Positions 16,642 to 25,296 of a DNA stretch of 64,000 nucleotides are shown in pieces; position 1 is the stretch's first letter; every line of letters begins with the position of its first letter. The notes beneath the pieces were generated by a model. It was not told the DNA's origin, ran no database searches, and saw only the letters and a program-made list of their open reading frames with translations. Source of the stretch: Bradyrhizobium sp. Ai1a-2 (GTDB lineage Bacteria; Pseudomonadota; Alphaproteobacteria; Rhizobiales; Xanthobacteraceae); the NCBI RefSeq assembly GCF_000426245.1, contig NZ_AUEZ01000002.1:1-64000 (forward strand), read 5' to 3'. Both the position numbers and the translations under genes were made by a program.

Positions 16642-17613
16642 ATGTGGCGCCACTGTCTGCTTTCCGGAACGGTCCTTTGGCTCGCGGCCGCCGCACCCGC
16701 TTCCGCCTTCATGGCTTTTGTCTCGAACGAGAAGGGCAATACAGTTTCGGTCATCGACACCGATAGCTGGACAGTGACGAAAACCATCAAGGTCGGCCAG
16801 CGTCCGCGCGGCATCGAGTTCACCCGCGACGGCAAGTTCGTCATGGTCGCGGTCGGCGATGACGACACCATCCAGGTGATCGATGCCAAGAAGCAGGAGG
16901 TGGTGGACACCCTGCCCTCCGGGCCCGATCCGGAACTGTTCACCCAGGATGCCGCGGGCAAGATCATGTACGTCGCCAACGAGAACGACAATACGGTGAC
17001 CGTGATCGATCTCGAAAAGCGCGCCCGTATCGGCGATGTCCAGGTCGGCGTCGAGCCGGAGGGCATGACGATCAGCCCCGACGGCAAGATCCTGATCAAC
17101 ACCTCCGAGACCACCAACATGGCGCATTTCATCGACACGTCGACGCGCCAGATCGTGGCCAACGTGCTGGTCGACGCCCGGCCGCGCTTCGCCGAGTTCA
17201 AGCATGACGGCTCGGAATTGTGGGTGTCCTCCGAGATCGGCGGCACGGTGTCGATCGTAGATCCCGTCAAGCACGTGGTGACCGGCAAGGTCTCCTTCAA
17301 CATTCCCGGCCTGCGCAGCGAAGCGATCCAGCCCGTCGGCATCGGCATGACCAAGGACGACAAGACCGCCTTCGTCGCGCTCGGCCCTGCCAACCGGATC
17401 GCGGTGGTCGACGCCGTCAATCACAAGGTGACCAAGTATCTCCTGGTCGGGCAGCGCGTCTGGCACATGGCGTTCACGCCGGACGAGAAATATTTGCTGG
17501 TGACCAATGGCGTGTCCAACGACGTCTCCGTCATCGACGTCGCCGCGCAAAAAGTGATCAAGACCATCCAGGTCGGCGAACTGCCCTGGGGCGTAACGAT
17601 TGCACCGCAATGA
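16642..17613 (+). CDS. YVTN-repeat beta-propeller protein, PQQ-catabolism associated
   Basis: A 323-residue exported beta-propeller (signal peptide about 1-22, ending PASAF). Repeated blades follow the YVTN pattern, for example FVSNEKGNTVSVIDTDSW, YVANENDNTVTVIDLEKR and VTNGVSNDVSVIDVAAQKV, with TVGxxPxG-like turns such as VGQRPRGIEFTRDG. Proteins of this family are encoded beside PQQ dehydrogenase genes and their exact role is unknown. The start was placed at ATG 16642, 8 bases after AAGGAG, rather than at 16612, which would overlap the preceding gene. Its stop overlaps the ATPase start (ATGA at 17610). Confidence 0.88.
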   Translation: MWRHCLLSGTVLWLAAAAPASAFMAFVSNEKGNTVSVIDTDSWTVTKTIKVGQRPRGIEFTRDGKFVMVAVGDDDTIQVIDAKKQEVVDTLPSGPDPELFTQDAAGKIMYVANENDNTVTVIDLEKRARIGDVQVGVEPEGMTISPDGKILINTSETTNMAHFIDTSTRQIVANVLVDARPRFAEFKHDGSELWVSSEIGGTVSIVDPVKHVVTGKVSFNIPGLRSEAIQPVGIGMTKDDKTAFVALGPANRIAVVDAVNHKVTKYLLVGQRVWHMAFTPDEKYLLVTNGVSNDVSVIDVAAQKVIKTIQVGELPWGVTIAPQ

Positions 17614-18431
17614 CAGCAGCCGAGAAACCCATCGCAGACAAACCATCGTCGGACATATCGGCCCGGCAGGATCCTGCCGGCGCGGCCGCCTTGTCGATCG
17701 AAGGCGTCAGCCATTCCTATGGCGCGCGCCGCGCGCTGATCGATGTGAGCTTTGACGTCGCGCCGGCGAGCTTCACGGCGCTGCTCGGCCTGAACGGCGC
17801 CGGCAAGAGCACGCTGTTCTCGCTGATCACGCGATTGTTCGGCATCCAGACCGGACGCATCGGCATTTTCGGTCACGACATCAGCCGCGCGCCGGGCGAG
17901 GCGCTGCGTCTGCTCGGCGTCGTGTTCCAGCCGCGCACGCTCGACCTCGATCTCTCGGTGACGCAGAACCTGCTCTATCATGCAGCCCTGCACGGCATTA
18001 GCCGGCGGGAGGCACGCTTGCGCAGCGGCGAGGTGCTGGCGCGCATCGCGCTTTCCGACCGCGCCGGCAGCAAGGTGCGCGATCTCTCCGGCGGTCAGAT
18101 GCGCCGGCTGGAGATCGCGCGCGCGCTGTTGCACCGGCCGCGTTTGTTGCTGCTGGACGAGGCCACGGTTGGCCTCGACGTCAAGGCGCGTTCGGACATT
18201 CTTAACCACGTCCGGCAACTCGTCTCCGAGCAAGGCATCGGCGTGCTCTGGGCCACGCATCTGTTCGACGAGATCACGGCAAGCGATGATCTCGTGGTGC
18301 TGCACCAGGGCAAGGTGCTGGCGCGCGGCCAGGTCTCGCGCGTGATCGCAGACACGGGCGCACAGGACATCAACACCGCCTTCATGCGCCTGACCGGGGC
18401 TGTCGGCAAAGGCGTGAGCGAGGCATCATGA
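17610..18431 (+). CDS. ABC transporter ATPase, PQQ-system type
   Basis: A 273-residue ABC ATPase with Walker A GLNGAGKSTL (about residue 62-71), signature LSGGQMRRLEIARALL (about 153-168) and Walker B LLLLDEATVGLD (about 173-184). The layout is that of exporters of the DrrA/NodI type, as expected for an ABC-2-type permease partner. It belongs with the ATPases linked to quinoprotein alcohol dehydrogenase clusters. ATGA overlaps join it to the beta-propeller gene before it and the permease gene after it, so the four are translated as one unit. Confidence 0.9.
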   Translation: MTAAEKPIADKPSSDISARQDPAGAAALSIEGVSHSYGARRALIDVSFDVAPASFTALLGLNGAGKSTLFSLITRLFGIQTGRIGIFGHDISRAPGEALRLLGVVFQPRTLDLDLSVTQNLLYHAALHGISRREARLRSGEVLARIALSDRAGSKVRDLSGGQMRRLEIARALLHRPRLLLLDEATVGLDVKARSDILNHVRQLVSEQGIGVLWATHLFDEITASDDLVVLHQGKVLARGQVSRVIADTGAQDINTAFMRLTGAVGKGVSEAS

Positions 18432-19276
18432 GCTCCATCACCGTCACGCCGTCGCGGCGCGGCTTCTCCTTTGCCGAATACATCACCTGCCTCAACGGGA
18501 TCGTCTGGCGCGAGGCGCTGCGCTTCCTGCATCAACGCGAACGGTTCATCTCGGCACTGGTCAGGCCGCTGGTGTGGCTCTTCATCTTCGCGGCTGGCTT
18601 CCGCCAGGTGCTGGGTATCTCGATCATCCCGCCCTACGAGACGTACATCCTCTACGAGGTCTATATCGCGCCGGGACTGATGGCGATGATCCAGCTTTTC
18701 AACGGCATGCAATCCTCGCTCTCGATGGTCTATGACCGCGAGATGGGTAATATGCGCACGCTGTTGGTGAGCCCGCTGCCGCGCGGGTACCTTTTGTTCT
18801 GCAAACTGCTGGCGGGCACCGCGGTCTCGCTGCTGCAGGTCTATGCCTTCCTTGTGATCGCATGGCTCTGGGACATCACCCCGCCGCCGATCGGCTATCT
18901 CACGGTGCTGCCGGCGCTGGTGCTGTCAGGATTGATGTTAGGAGCGCTCGGCATGCTGATATCCTCCGGCATCAAGCAGCTCGAGAATTTTGCCGGCGTC
19001 ATGAACTTCGTGATCTTTCCGATGTTCTTTGCCTCATCCGCACTCTATCCGCTGTGGCGGGTGCAGGAGGGCAGCCCGATGCTTTATTATGTCTGCCAGC
19101 TCAATCCATTCACCCACGCGGTCGAATTGATCCGCTTTGCGTTGTACGGCCAGATCAACTGGATTTCGCTTGGCGTCGTCGCAGGCTGCACAGCAGTTTT
19201 CATGATCGGCGCGATCCTGGCTTACGATCCCTCGCGCGGATTGGCGCGGCGCGGGCCTGCCGGAGGCGAGACATGA
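18428..19276 (+). CDS. ABC-2 type permease, PQQ-system associated (PedC-like)
   Basis: A 282-residue inner-membrane protein with about six hydrophobic segments, including FISALVRPLVWLFIFAAGF, ALVLSGLMLGALGMLIS, NFVIFPMFFASSALYPL and a final GVVAGCTAVFMIGAILA. The order and the ABC-2 pattern match the permeases associated with alcohol PQQ dehydrogenases. It forms a transporter with the ATPase encoded just upstream. ABC-2 systems normally export or flip substrates, whereas the first gene of this operon is a periplasmic binding protein, so the direction of transport is not settled by the sequence. Confidence 0.88.
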   Translation: MSSITVTPSRRGFSFAEYITCLNGIVWREALRFLHQRERFISALVRPLVWLFIFAAGFRQVLGISIIPPYETYILYEVYIAPGLMAMIQLFNGMQSSLSMVYDREMGNMRTLLVSPLPRGYLLFCKLLAGTAVSLLQVYAFLVIAWLWDITPPPIGYLTVLPALVLSGLMLGALGMLISSGIKQLENFAGVMNFVIFPMFFASSALYPLWRVQEGSPMLYYVCQLNPFTHAVELIRFALYGQINWISLGVVAGCTAVFMIGAILAYDPSRGLARRGPAGGET

Positions 19277-19884
19277 TCGGGCGGATTGCGATCGGAGCAT
19301 TGCTTGCCGTTGCATCGACCGGGGTCGCTTGTGCCGCCGATCCGCGCTATCCCAACTGGCCCTGCGCGCAGGCCAAGGTGCCGGAGATTTCGCTGGCGGC
19401 CGTATGGGCGGGACCACCGCTCGATGACGTGCAGGACAAATGGAAGGAGGATCCCAAGATCAGCGCGCTGGTGGAGAAACTGGCGGCGCGGCGCACGCCG
19501 CTCGATGATGCACAAAAGGCGATCACGGATTTCCTGGCGGCTTCCGCGGCCGACAAGACCACCGCCGGCAAGCTGCTGTTCGCGGGCCTGTTCGATTCGC
19601 TGAACGCCCAGCGTTCCTCGGTCATGAACGGAATCGAGCGGGTGAGCCGCAAGCAACGCGAGGCCGCTGAGAAGATTCGCGCCGACACGCTCGCGCTGCA
19701 GGCGCTGCAGAACGCGTCCTCGCCCGATCAGGCCAAGGTCGACGAACTCGGCAACACCCTCCTGTGGGAAACGCGGATATTCGAGGACCGCCAACGTGTG
19801 GTCAGATTTGTCTGCGAAGTACCGACAACGATCGACCAGCGCCTGTTCGCGCTTGGCCGTACGATCCAGCAAGAGATGGAGTAG
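19273..19884 (+). CDS. Exported helical protein of unknown function, in PQQ/ABC operon
   Basis: A 203-residue protein with a signal peptide (about 1-20, ending VACAAD) and a predominantly helical, charged body. A long likely coiled-coil runs about residues 120-165 (RVSRKQREAAEKIRADTLAL onward). Two cysteines in the mature part (PNWPCAQ near the start and RFVCEVP near the end) could form a disulfide. Its ATG overlaps the permease stop (ATGA at 19273), so it is the last member of the operon. No known domain was recognised. Its constant position points to a periplasmic role alongside the transporter. Confidence 0.75.
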   Translation: MIGRIAIGALLAVASTGVACAADPRYPNWPCAQAKVPEISLAAVWAGPPLDDVQDKWKEDPKISALVEKLAARRTPLDDAQKAITDFLAASAADKTTAGKLLFAGLFDSLNAQRSSVMNGIERVSRKQREAAEKIRADTLALQALQNASSPDQAKVDELGNTLLWETRIFEDRQRVVRFVCEVPTTIDQRLFALGRTIQQEME

Positions 19885-20010
19885 CGCCGGTTCCGGCGCA
19901 AAAAGGTCAGTACAGCTCACCTTTTGTCCGGTTCCACCGACTAAATGCCGGAACCAAATGTGATTCCAGCGTCTTGTCGCTCAGGCCATCTCGAAACCGG
20001 GAGAGTTTTG

Positions 20011-20304
20011 ATGAGAGCAATGACCATCATCTTGGCGAGCGCGACGGCCGTCAGCATGTTTGCAACCGCGGCTTCGGCTCAACAGAACATGACGGGAACC
20101 ATCACCAAGATCGACCGGCTGAATAGCACCATCTCGATCCAGCAGACGCAGAGTGGCACGGTCGGCGCAGGTAGCGGCGCAATCCAGGAGTTCAAGGTGC
20201 AGGACACCAACAAGCTTGAACCCTTTCATGCCGGCGACAAGGTGAACTTCTCCGCCGCCGAAGGCGGCGGCACCAAGACCATCACCGACCTGAAGAAGCA
20301 ATAA
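20011..20304 (+). CDS. Small exported CusF-like protein
   Basis: A 97-residue exported protein (signal peptide about 1-23, ending ASAQQ) with a short beta-rich body, MTGTITKIDRLNSTISI through HAGDKVNFSA. This resembles the OB-fold of the CusF/copper-binding family. The methionine and histidine ligands of CusF are not evident, so metal binding is doubtful. It stands between the ABC operon and the convergent CxxxCW gene and ends at a strong hairpin (20317-20343). Function unknown. Confidence 0.6.
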   Translation: MRAMTIILASATAVSMFATAASAQQNMTGTITKIDRLNSTISIQQTQSGTVGAGSGAIQEFKVQDTNKLEPFHAGDKVNFSAAEGGGTKTITDLKKQ

Positions 20305-20316
20305 TGTGATCCCACT

Positions 20317-20343
20317 GAACCTCGGCCCTCGCGGCCGAGGTTC
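20317..20343. terminator. Bidirectional terminator-like hairpin
   Basis: An 11-bp perfect stem, GAACCTCGGCC with GGCCGAGGTTC, encloses a five-base loop. It lies between two convergent genes ending at 20304 and 20371. There is no clear T-run, so it may act with Rho or protect transcript ends. Confidence 0.6.
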
Positions 20344-20370
20344 GGCCTCGCCTGAGTGAAATCGCAGGGC

Positions 20371-20934
20371 TTATTTCTCTTCACCCGTCCGCGGCTCCGG
20401 CTTGGCTTCGACGAGTGGCAAGCCTGCGTGCTCCCATCCATCGGATCCCAGCGGATACCAGGCGATGTTGGAATAGCCGTAGGTCAGCGCGCGCTTGGCT
20501 GCGTTCCACGACATCCAGCAATTTTCCTGACAATAGATCACGAGCAGCGCCGCCTTGTTGCCATCAGAGGCACGCTCAAGGCCGCGGCGAAGATAGTCTT
20601 CAGTTACATCGGCGAGCTTTCCATAGCCGGTATCGGGCAGCCAGATGCTGCCCGGGATGTTGTGTCGCGGCTTGTCGCGCCACACGGTGCCTTCCGGCAG
20701 ATTGGCGGGTTTTGGCGGACGCGGCAGCACGTCGACAAAAGCACCGGTCTTGTCGCGCCAGATCGTCTCGGCTTCCGCAGTCGAGAGCACGCGAGCGCCG
20801 GCAAGCGTTGCTGGCACCGGCGCCCGGTAGTTCTCGATGCGGTATTCTTGCGGCTCGGCGACCGGCTGCTGCGCGTGGACTGCTGCGCCGAGCGCCGCGG
20901 TGGCAACGACCAGGCTCGTGAGCCAGCGCCTCAT
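20371..20934 (-). CDS. PQQ-dependent catabolism-associated CXXCW-motif rhodanese-like protein
   Basis: A 187-residue exported protein (signal peptide about 1-21, ending VHAQQP). Its rhodanese-like fold carries a cysteine pair followed by tryptophan in VIYCQENCWMSWNAAKRA. The family is named for this motif and occurs with quinoprotein alcohol dehydrogenase systems. The cysteines could act as a thiol-disulfide or sulfur-carrier site in the periplasm, together with the SoxYZ-like carrier encoded nearby. Its ATG overlaps the stop of xoxJ (ATGA at 20931-20934). Confidence 0.88.
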   Translation of the reverse strand: MRRWLTSLVVATAALGAAVHAQQPVAEPQEYRIENYRAPVPATLAGARVLSTAEAETIWRDKTGAFVDVLPRPPKPANLPEGTVWRDKPRHNIPGSIWLPDTGYGKLADVTEDYLRRGLERASDGNKAALLVIYCQENCWMSWNAAKRALTYGYSNIAWYPLGSDGWEHAGLPLVEAKPEPRTGEEK

Positions 20935-21815
20935 GGCGATTTCGTCGCCGTGTCCTGGCCGATCGGCCGATCGCTCTCGTCCAGAAGCGGCACGCCGTAG
21001 TCGAGCAGGATCTTGTTGATGTCGCCCTGATTCTCCTGGATCAGGCGATTGAGCTGGCGTTTCCAGTTCTGGTCCGCCGGGCGCACGCCCATGCCGATGC
21101 GATAGACGAGTTTCGGGCCCGTCGTTTCCTTCACCAGCGGCGTGACATGCAGCGGCGGATTGGCCTTTTTGGCATAGAAGCCGGCCATCGGCCCCCACAA
21201 CACGCCGGCATCGATCTCGCCCTTGGCAAGATCCTTGATCATCGCCTCTGCGGAGGAATCGATGCGCGTATCGATCATCAATGGATAGGGTTTTGCATTC
21301 GCCATCAGGCCGGCCGCGGCCATGTTGGTGCCCGGCGGCGTGCCGGCGACGACGCCGATATGCTTGCCCTTCAGCCGCTCGTCCTCGAGCGTGGTGACAT
21401 CGTCGAGGCCGCTGCCTTGCTTGGTGACCAGTGCATAGGCCGTGCGATAATAGGGATTGGTGCCCTGGGCGAGTTCGTCGCCCTGCGGAAAGCCCATGAT
21501 GACGTCGCAGCGGTGCGAGCCGAGCGTCATCCGCACGAAGCCGGTCGCCTGCGGAAAATACGTGAACTCGAGCTTCTTCTGCAGCTTCTGGGCAAACAGC
21601 TCGGCGAGCTTGTTCTCGAAGCCTTCGCCCTTGTCGTTGGAGAACGGCAGGTTCCTCGGGTCGGCGCAGACGCGCAGGACCTTGGGATCAATCAATTCGA
21701 TCGAGAGATCGCCGCTGTCGTTGGTCTGCGCGCGAGCGGCACCATGCCCGACCACCATCGCGGCGATCGCAAGCAGCACCGGCAACAAGCGGCGATATCG
21801 TCCGGCACCCGCCAT
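20931..21815 (-). CDS. xoxJ: XoxJ/MxaJ-type periplasmic binding protein
   Basis: A 294-residue exported protein (signal peptide about 1-30) of the solute-binding type-3-like fold. It is the quinoprotein-dehydrogenase-associated group that includes MxaJ and XoxJ. Family features include [33 protein letters not shown] and [17 protein letters not shown]. XoxJ is thought to help activate XoxF by binding it in partly folded form; the usual small-molecule ligand is not established. ATG 21815 has AGGAGG upstream. It is divergent from the metallohydrolase gene at 21979, and the 163-base gap should hold both promoters. Confidence 0.9.
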   Translation of the reverse strand: MAGAGRYRRLLPVLLAIAAMVVGHGAARAQTNDSGDLSIELIDPKVLRVCADPRNLPFSNDKGEGFENKLAELFAQKLQKKLEFTYFPQATGFVRMTLGSHRCDVIMGFPQGDELAQGTNPYYRTAYALVTKQGSGLDDVTTLEDERLKGKHIGVVAGTPPGTNMAAAGLMANAKPYPLMIDTRIDSSAEAMIKDLAKGEIDAGVLWGPMAGFYAKKANPPLHVTPLVKETTGPKLVYRIGMGVRPADQNWKRQLNRLIQENQGDINKILLDYGVPLLDESDRPIGQDTATKSP

Positions 21816-21978
21816 CGCGCTTCCTCCTCTTTCTTGTTTGTGGCTAACCATAGATTGCCCGGCACGTCACGGCGTGCAACAGCTTCGTGGTGATTTCGCC
21901 TGGCATGCTGCAGCGCAAACAGGCGTGATCCGAATGCGAAGCGGTCGATGCCCTTCGCGCACCAACTTGGGCGGAAAT

Positions 21979-22905
21979 ATGGCTCGTATCGTCTCGCTGA
22001 TCGCGCTGGTCGCTGCACTCTGCCTGTCGACCCTAGCGCAGGCGCAGGAACAAGAATTGCCTGTGAGCGAAGTCGCGCCCGGAATCTTCGTGCATATCGG
22101 CGCGATCGCCCTGATGACCGGCGAGAACGAAGGCGCCATCGCCAACATCGGATTTATCATCGGCGACAGCGCCGTTGCCGTGATCGATACCGGCGGCAGC
22201 GTCCGCGAGGGACGGCGACTATTGGCCGCCATCCGCGCCCGCACCGACAAGCCGGTCCGCTATGTCATCAACACCCACGCCCATCCCGATCATGCTTTCG
22301 GCAACGCGGCGTTCGTGGGTGGTGGAACCGTTTTCGTCGGCCACAATCATCTTCCGCTGGCGCAGACGATACGAGGCCAGTTCTATCTCGAGGCCTTCCG
22401 CCGGACGATGGGCGCGGAACTGATCGATGAGGTACGCATCGTGCCGCCCACGATGCTCGTCGACGACGTCCTCGCGCTCGATCTCGGTGGACGATCGCTT
22501 ACGCTAAGGGCATGGCCGACTGCGCACAGCGATAACGACCTTACCGTGCTCGACGAGAACACCGGCACCTTGTTCGCCGGCGACCTCGTGTTCGTCAGCC
22601 ATATCCCGGTCCTGGACGGCAGCATCAAAGGCTGGCTCGCCATCCTCGGCGAACTCGCCGCCCTGCCCGCGCAGCGCGTGGTTCCCGGTCACGGCCCCGT
22701 GAGCGAATGGCCGGCAGCGCTGGCCGATGAACGCCGCTACCTCGAAACGCTGGCGGCCGACGTGCGCGCGCTGATCGCGAAGGGCAAGCCGATCACTGCC
22801 GCCGCCGAAAGCGCCGCCGCGTCGGAGCGGCCGCGCTGGAAACTGTTCGGCGAGTACAACGCCCGCAACGCAACTGCAGCATTTTCGCAATTGGAGTGGG
22901 AATAG
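21979..22905 (+). CDS. Quinoprotein relay system zinc metallohydrolase (SoxH-related)
   Basis: A 308-residue exported metallo-beta-lactamase-fold protein (signal peptide about 1-23). The zinc site is [11 protein letters not shown] (H100, H102, D104, H105), and further family residues are visible in LFAGDLVF and [10 protein letters not shown]. The SoxH-related subgroup is found with PQQ dehydrogenases and a SoxYZ-like carrier, as here: the carrier gene follows 59 bases downstream. The proposed relay passes a substrate between carrier cysteine, thiol protein and hydrolase, but this chemistry has not been established. Confidence 0.88.
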   Translation: MARIVSLIALVAALCLSTLAQAQEQELPVSEVAPGIFVHIGAIALMTGENEGAIANIGFIIGDSAVAVIDTGGSVREGRRLLAAIRARTDKPVRYVINTHAHPDHAFGNAAFVGGGTVFVGHNHLPLAQTIRGQFYLEAFRRTMGAELIDEVRIVPPTMLVDDVLALDLGGRSLTLRAWPTAHSDNDLTVLDENTGTLFAGDLVFVSHIPVLDGSIKGWLAILGELAALPAQRVVPGHGPVSEWPAALADERRYLETLAADVRALIAKGKPITAAAESAAASERPRWKLFGEYNARNATAAFSQLEWE

Positions 22906-22964
22906 GTTTGGCGAGGCCGTATAGTGGCGGCGTTGCTTGCATCCTCGCCGCGAGGAGAACGACC

Positions 22965-23786
22965 ATGTTCGGAGCACCTTTCCGTCTAGCCTGTATCGCC
23001 GGCCTGATGGGCATCATCGCCTTTAGCGCACCCGCGGTGAGCGCGGAGACCGATGATCCGTGGCCCGGCCTCGTCCAGGACATCTTCAACAATCGCCCAA
23101 TGAGCGACGGCAGCGACGTGATCGCGATCGAGATGCCGACCCGTGCGGAAGATGCCGCAATCGTGCCGGTGACGCTGCGCAGCAAGCTTGCGCCCGACGA
23201 CAGTCGCCGCGTGCGGACGATCACCCTCGTCATCGACCAGAACCCGGCGCCGATGGCGGCCAGGTTCGACCTTGGAGCTGACGCCAACGTCACGGAAATC
23301 TCGACCCGCGTGCGCGTCAACAACTACACCGACGTCCATGCCGTGGCCGAACTCACCGACGGCAAGCTCTATGTGGTGAAGACCTACGTGAAGGCGTCCG
23401 GCGGCTGCGCCGCGCCTGCGCTGAAGAACGCCGAAGAGGCCAAGGCCAGGCTCGGCCAGATCCGGTATCGGCAGCTTTCGAAGGCCGGCGCTGGTTCCAC
23501 GAGCGGAGCCCGGGAGGCGCAGATCATGATCGGCCATCCCAACAATTCCGGCCTGCAGATGGACCAGGTGACGCAGCTCTATATTCCCGCCTTCTATGTC
23601 GACCGCCTGCAGCTCTGGCAGGACGACAGCCTGGTGCTGAAGATGGAGGGCGGAATCTCGATCTCCGAGGATCCCAACATCCGCTTCACCTATGTCTCGA
23701 ATGGCGCCAAGCGCTTCCGCGCCGAGGCCAAGGACACCGACGGGCACGTCTTCGAACACGAATGGAAGATCGATTCGGATAGTTGA
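22965..23786 (+). CDS. Quinoprotein dehydrogenase-associated SoxYZ-like carrier
   Basis: A 273-residue exported protein (signal peptide about 1-27, ending VSAETD) combining SoxY-like and SoxZ-like halves. The SoxY carrier-arm motif appears internally as GGCAAP (146-151, C148) and is followed by the SoxZ-like half beginning around AREAQIMIGHPN. In sulfur oxidation the SoxY cysteine carries the substrate covalently; here the setting suggests a carrier for a different, unknown thiol-bound compound. CGAGGAG precedes ATG 22965. A copy of a 66-base dispersed repeat lies just past its stop. Confidence 0.88.
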   Translation: MFGAPFRLACIAGLMGIIAFSAPAVSAETDDPWPGLVQDIFNNRPMSDGSDVIAIEMPTRAEDAAIVPVTLRSKLAPDDSRRVRTITLVIDQNPAPMAARFDLGADANVTEISTRVRVNNYTDVHAVAELTDGKLYVVKTYVKASGGCAAPALKNAEEAKARLGQIRYRQLSKAGAGSTSGAREAQIMIGHPNNSGLQMDQVTQLYIPAFYVDRLQLWQDDSLVLKMEGGISISEDPNIRFTYVSNGAKRFRAEAKDTDGHVFEHEWKIDSDS

Positions 23787-23798
23787 ACCACCGGCGCT

Positions 23799-23864
23799 AG
23801 ATTTTTGTTTTGACGCGTTTTCTTCACGCGAACCGGTATCCACTTCGCTCGAAAACGCTCTAAC
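23799..23864. repeat. 66-bp dispersed repeat, copy A
   Basis: This stretch matches 39311-39376 in the same orientation with about five differences. It contains GCGTTTTC (23815-23822) and GAAAACGC (23851-23858), able to pair around a long loop. Both copies lie between convergent genes, just past the end of a forward gene. Sequences like this are scattered in Bradyrhizobium-type genomes. Confidence 0.8.
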
Positions 23865-23868
23865 CGTC

Positions 23869-24228
23869 TCAGAAGCACCTGACTTCAGCTTCGGCCTGGG
23901 CCCGGCGGAGATCGTTGAGGGCATTGGTCGCCTGCTCGGACGTGCGGAACGGCGAGCCCATGTCGCCCCTCACCTGCGACAGGCTGAGCACCGTCTCGGC
24001 GGTGACATAGCGGTCATAGGGAATCAGCGATGCGACCACGTCGATCGAGCACGAGCATTGCTCGATGGCCTGCCGTGTTTCGCCGTTCGCCTTCAGGCAG
24101 CCGAACACGTATTCCGCGCGGGCGGCTGTCGGATAATCATTGACCTCCTCGCCGCGCGCGATCGCCGCAGTTGCCGCGAACACGATCAAAGCGGCGACAA
24201 TAGGTCGTACCGGTCGCGCAACTGTCAT
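23869..24228 (-). CDS. Small exported cysteine-containing protein of the xox island
   Basis: A 119-residue exported protein (signal peptide about 1-25, ending IARGEE). The mature part has four cysteines: one in YVFGCLKANG, two in EQCSCSIDVV and one in the C-terminal EVRCF. Two disulfides are possible. ATG 24228 has GGGAGG six bases upstream, so it is preferred over the ATG at 24234. No known domain was recognised. The position between the SoxYZ-like carrier and the second ABC transporter suggests a periplasmic job in the same system. Confidence 0.75.
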   Translation of the reverse strand: MTVARPVRPIVAALIVFAATAAIARGEEVNDYPTAARAEYVFGCLKANGETRQAIEQCSCSIDVVASLIPYDRYVTAETVLSLSQVRGDMGSPFRTSEQATNALNDLRRAQAEAEVRCF

Positions 24229-24312
24229 AGCCATCCTCCCGCTTTCAATGGCGCAAGCTATGCTATGACTACCCGATAGAAAAGAACACGTTCGAGGAAA
24301 CGGCTCAACAAA

Positions 24313-25293
24313 ATGAGTGCCATCATTCGCACGCTGCTGGCTGCCGCGGTTCTTGCGGTGACGCCACTCGCCGCCTGCTTTGGCGCAGACACGATCCGCG
24401 TTGCAGTGCAGAAAACCGGCACCTTTGCCTGGGAACTGGCGGTCATCCGCGCGCATGGCCTCGACAAGAAGGCCAATCTCACGATCGAGGCCACCGAGCT
24501 CGCGAGCCCCGAGGCGGGCAAGATCGCGCTCCGCGCCGGCAATGCCGACGTCATGGTCTCCGACTGGCTGTGGGTTTCGCGCGAGCGCACGCTTGGCGCC
24601 AAGCTCGCTTTCTATCCTTATTCGAGCGCGCTCGGCGCCGTGATGGTACCGACCTCCTCGCCGATCCGCTCGCTCGCCGATCTCCGGGGGAGCAAGCTCG
24701 CAGTCGCCGGCGGGCCGATCGACAAGAGCTGGCTCTTGCTGCGGGCATCCTTGAAGCAGGAAGGCCTCGATCTGAAGTCGGCGGCGACCATCGTCTATGG
24801 CGCCCCGCCGCTGCTCGCGGCCAAGGCAGTAGGCGGCGAGGTCGACGCCGTCGTCAATTACTGGAATTTCTGCGCCGCGCTGGAAGCCAAGGGCTTCCGC
24901 CGCGTCGCCGGCATCGAGGACATCTTGCCGAAACTCGGCGCCAAGGGCCGCATTGCGATGGTCGGCTATGTCTTCGACGAAGGCTGGGCCAATGCGAATC
25001 GCGACGCGGTCGTGCGCTTCATCGCAATGACCCGCGCGGCCAAGGAGATCCTCACGAAATCCGATGACGAATGGGAAAAGATCGCGCCGCTGACGGGCGC
25101 GGCGGACGCTGCAACGCTGCACGCCTATCGCAACCGCTATCGCGAAGGCGTTCCGCGCCGCCCGATCGCGGACGAAGAGGCCGACGCGCAGGTGCTCTAC
25201 CGGGTACTCGCCGGGATCGGCGGCAGCGAACTGGTGGGATCGGCAACCGAGCTTGACCCCGGCACGTTCTATCACGCAATCCCGGGAGATTGA
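24313..25293 (+). CDS. NitT/TauT-type ABC substrate-binding protein
   Basis: A 326-residue exported protein (signal peptide about 1-24) of the nitrate/sulfonate/taurine binding-protein family, starting DTIRVAVQKTGTFAWELAVI. Internal features typical of the family include GNADVMVSDWLWVSRER and GPIDKSWLLLRAS. It is the first gene of a complete importer (24313-26734). The substrate is not readable from sequence. Since the set lies within the xox island, PQQ, a lanthanide chelate or a C1-related compound are candidates rather than sulfonates; this is inference. Confidence 0.88.
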   Translation: MSAIIRTLLAAAVLAVTPLAACFGADTIRVAVQKTGTFAWELAVIRAHGLDKKANLTIEATELASPEAGKIALRAGNADVMVSDWLWVSRERTLGAKLAFYPYSSALGAVMVPTSSPIRSLADLRGSKLAVAGGPIDKSWLLLRASLKQEGLDLKSAATIVYGAPPLLAAKAVGGEVDAVVNYWNFCAALEAKGFRRVAGIEDILPKLGAKGRIAMVGYVFDEGWANANRDAVVRFIAMTRAAKEILTKSDDEWEKIAPLTGAADAATLHAYRNRYREGVPRRPIADEEADAQVLYRVLAGIGGSELVGSATELDPGTFYHAIPGD

Positions 25294-25296
25294 GCC

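Noticed and set aside
20011..20304. Copper-binding CusF assignment with function
   Set aside because: The fold pattern is similar, but the methionine and histidine ligands are not evident, so only a CusF-like label was kept.
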